A DNA stretch of 13,983 nucleotides, taken from NCBI GenBank assembly GCA_030633185.1, contig DAOVTG010000038.1, forward strand, positions 1-13,983, given 5' to 3'. The position numbers and the translations under genes were made by a program. This DNA comes from Deltaproteobacteria bacterium (GTDB lineage Bacteria; Desulfobacterota; Anaeroferrophillalia; Anaeroferrophillales; Tharpellaceae). Position 1 is the stretch's first letter, and the number at the start of each line of letters is the position of its first letter. Positions 12,244 through 13,983 of this stretch are shown in pieces. Below the pieces are notes generated by a model that saw only the letters and a program-made list of their open reading frames with translations, was not told where the DNA came from and searched no databases.

Positions 12244-13983
12244 ATGTCTCAGGAAAAAGTTGTCCAATTATTAAATGATCTGGCTGCCGATGTCGTTATG
12301 CTTGAGCCCGGAGATCTCTCCGGTCTGGGACAGCTGCTAAAAGGTATAGAAGAGTTGGAAAAACCTGAGGTCAGTGCTGGATTCGAATACCTGTTACCTC
12401 GAGCGGAACAGCTGCGGGATGTTATTGTTACGATTATTTATGATGAGTTTAAAGATTCGGAGAAATCATTTGAACTGCTTTCAAAGTCAATCTCAGAGAT
12501 TCAAAAGGCTTTGCGTGACGGGCCGGAGAGCTGTGCGGCAGTGACTCCCGAGGGGCCGGCGGTATCGGTTATCAAAGAAGCCGTTGTTGTTAAAGAATCT
12601 GCGGTTGAAATTGAATCGGAATCTGTCGCTGAAGATCAATCTCAGGATTCAAGTGACGAACTTTTTGCCGGGGTTGATTTCAGTCAGGATCAGGATCTTT
12701 ACCAAGGGTTCATTGCGGAATCCAATGAGCATCTTGATACGATAGAAGAAAATATTCTTAACTTGGAGCAGGATCCCGAGAATCTCGAGATTTTAAATGC
12801 CATTTTTCGCCCTTTTCACACCATAAAAGGGGTCTCCGGCTTTATGAATCTTAAACAGATGAATGTTATTGCCCATCATCTGGAGAACCTGCTTGATGAT
12901 GCCCGTAATCATAAATTTTACCTGGATGGCGACGCTACTGACCTGATTCTCGATGGTGTTGATTTCTTGAAAAAAATGTTGGAGCAACTCGCTATTGTAC
13001 TCGGTGGGGGAGAGAATGAAACCATGTCGGTTACCCCCTTCCTTAAGCGTATTGACGACCTTCATCAAGTGCTTTTGGGAGGTGGAGACAAGAGTGATGA
13101 GAGCGTCTCAATACCTTCTTCTGATGATGAAGTCGTGCCGGTAGTCCCTAGAATTGGTGAGATTCTGGTTGCAGAGGGGGTTATAAGCTCTGAGGATCTT
13201 GAAGATGCCCTGGTTGAACAGAGTGTCACGGCAGCGGCTGAACCGGAGAAAGCCCCGAAGAAGATCGGCCAAATTTTAGTCGAGCAGAAAAAGGCTGATG
13301 TTAAAACCGTGGCTCGAGCAATTCGCCAACAGCATCAGAAAAAAGAGATCGTCGGCAGCGGTTCTGCAATCAAGGTGGATACGGAAAAACTCGACAATCT
13401 GGTTGATATGGTGGGAGAACTGGTTATTGTTCAGGCGATGATTCAGCAGGATCCTGATATCTCCGGTTTGGCGACCCGGAAAGTGACCGAGAATATGGCC
13501 CAGCTCTCCCGGATTACGTCATCATTACAAAAGGTTGCCATGTCCCTGCGGATGGTGCCGATCAAACAGACATTTGGTAAAATGGTGCGGCTGGTGCGTG
13601 ATCTGGCTAAAAAAACCGAAAAACAGATAGATTTGGTGATGTCTGGTGAAGAGACTGAAATCGACAAGAACATGGTTGATCTGATTTATGATCCGATGGT
13701 TCATATGATTAGAAATTCAGCTGATCATGGTATTGAAAAACCGGCTGAACGCCAAGCCGCTGGCAAGGATGAAACCGGCACCATTACCCTTAAAGCCTAT
13801 CATGGCGGGGGTAATGTGATTATTGAGATTATCGATGACGGCCGCGGTCTGAATGTTGAAAAAATCAGGCAGAAAGCGCTTGAGAAGGGTCTGATCAATG
13901 AAAGCGATCAGCCTGCCGACCAGGAACTTTATAACCTGATCCTGGCCCCCGGGTTTTCGACGGCTGATAAAATTACCGATGTC
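12244..13983 (+). CDS. cheA: CheA-type histidine kinase with MshEN-like repeats, 3' end outside window
   Basis: The 580 visible codons start at ATG 12244 with AAGAGG six bases upstream; no stop occurs before the window end. CheA autophosphorylates and passes phosphate to CheY-type regulators under receptor control. Residues 1-90 are a helical N-terminal region of no clear family, and 91-145 an acidic linker. The HPt domain is about 148-277 with phospho-acceptor His192 in FHTIKGVSGF. The dimerisation domain is 375-435 (IKVDTEKLDNLVDMVGELV). The ATPase domain has N box HMIRNSADHGIE (487-498), G1 box DDGRGL (531-536), and ends in APGFSTADKITDV, just before the expected GRGVGMDVV box. A CheW-like domain should follow outside. 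No CheY-binding P2 domain is seen. Instead residues 303-326 and 340-363 are two copies of an MshEN-like motif. Whether it controls swimming, twitching or another output is open. It is transcribed divergently from def. Confidence 0.93.
   Translation, partial: MSQEKVVQLLNDLAADVVMLEPGDLSGLGQLLKGIEELEKPEVSAGFEYLLPRAEQLRDVIVTIIYDEFKDSEKSFELLSKSISEIQKALRDGPESCAAVTPEGPAVSVIKEAVVVKESAVEIESESVAEDQSQDSSDELFAGVDFSQDQDLYQGFIAESNEHLDTIEENILNLEQDPENLEILNAIFRPFHTIKGVSGFMNLKQMNVIAHHLENLLDDARNHKFYLDGDATDLILDGVDFLKKMLEQLAIVLGGGENETMSVTPFLKRIDDLHQVLLGGGDKSDESVSIPSSDDEVVPVVPRIGEILVAEGVISSEDLEDALVEQSVTAAAEPEKAPKKIGQILVEQKKADVKTVARAIRQQHQKKEIVGSGSAIKVDTEKLDNLVDMVGELVIVQAMIQQDPDISGLATRKVTENMAQLSRITSSLQKVAMSLRMVPIKQTFGKMVRLVRDLAKKTEKQIDLVMSGEETEIDKNMVDLIYDPMVHMIRNSADHGIEKPAERQAAGKDETGTITLKAYHGGGNVIIEIIDDGRGLNVEKIRQKALEKGLINESDQPADQELYNLILAPGFSTADKITDV

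Overview
The window looks like chromosomal DNA from a Gram-negative, probably deltaproteobacterial (Desulfobacterota-like) organism. This is inferred from gene content and order: mfd followed by three SurA/PpiC-type periplasmic foldases, def-fmt-DUF116, a type IV pilus motor gene and a multidomain CheA. No 16S or other phylogenetic marker is present, so the assignment is tentative. Base composition is moderate, and almost everything from 1715 to 11937 reads on the minus strand.

Left part (1-1566): the right-hand end of an integrative element. A tyrosine recombinase gene (1-1236, minus) is open to the window edge, so its last catalytic residues are missing. Upstream of it are short direct repeats (1255-1345) that could be arm-type integrase sites. 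Next comes the 3' part of a tRNA-Lys(UUU) gene (1471-1520: anticodon arm, T arm, 3' acceptor strand, CCA) without its 5' half, and then a strong hairpin terminator (1531-1564). This is the expected scar of integration at the anticodon arm of a tRNA gene. The element body and the restored tRNA-Lys should lie beyond position 1.

Middle part (1715-9511, minus): pilT (type IV pilus retraction ATPase), a 61-residue four-cysteine protein of unknown function, and a row of three SurA/PpiC-type proteins. Reading in transcription order these are a canonical parvulin, a lipoprotein with a degenerate parvulin domain that starts at TTG inside the previous stop codon, and a SurA-like chaperone. Upstream of them is mfd, the transcription-repair coupling factor.

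Right part (9704-13983): a def-fmt-DUF116 operon (minus) with overlapping or abutting genes. A good sigma70-type promoter sits upstream of def, and an inverted repeat covers its -35 box. Diverging from it is a long CheA histidine kinase (plus strand, cut by the window end). It has an HPt domain, a dimerisation domain and an ATPase domain. In place of a recognisable CheY-binding P2 domain it carries two copies of a motif resembling the c-di-GMP-binding MshEN (GspE N-terminal) fold, the first essentially perfect and the second degenerate. This is the most interesting signal in the window. The mfd-DUF116 gap and the def upstream region share a short repeat, and the mfd-DUF116 gap also holds a perfect GGGGACAGA hairpin of the REP-like kind.
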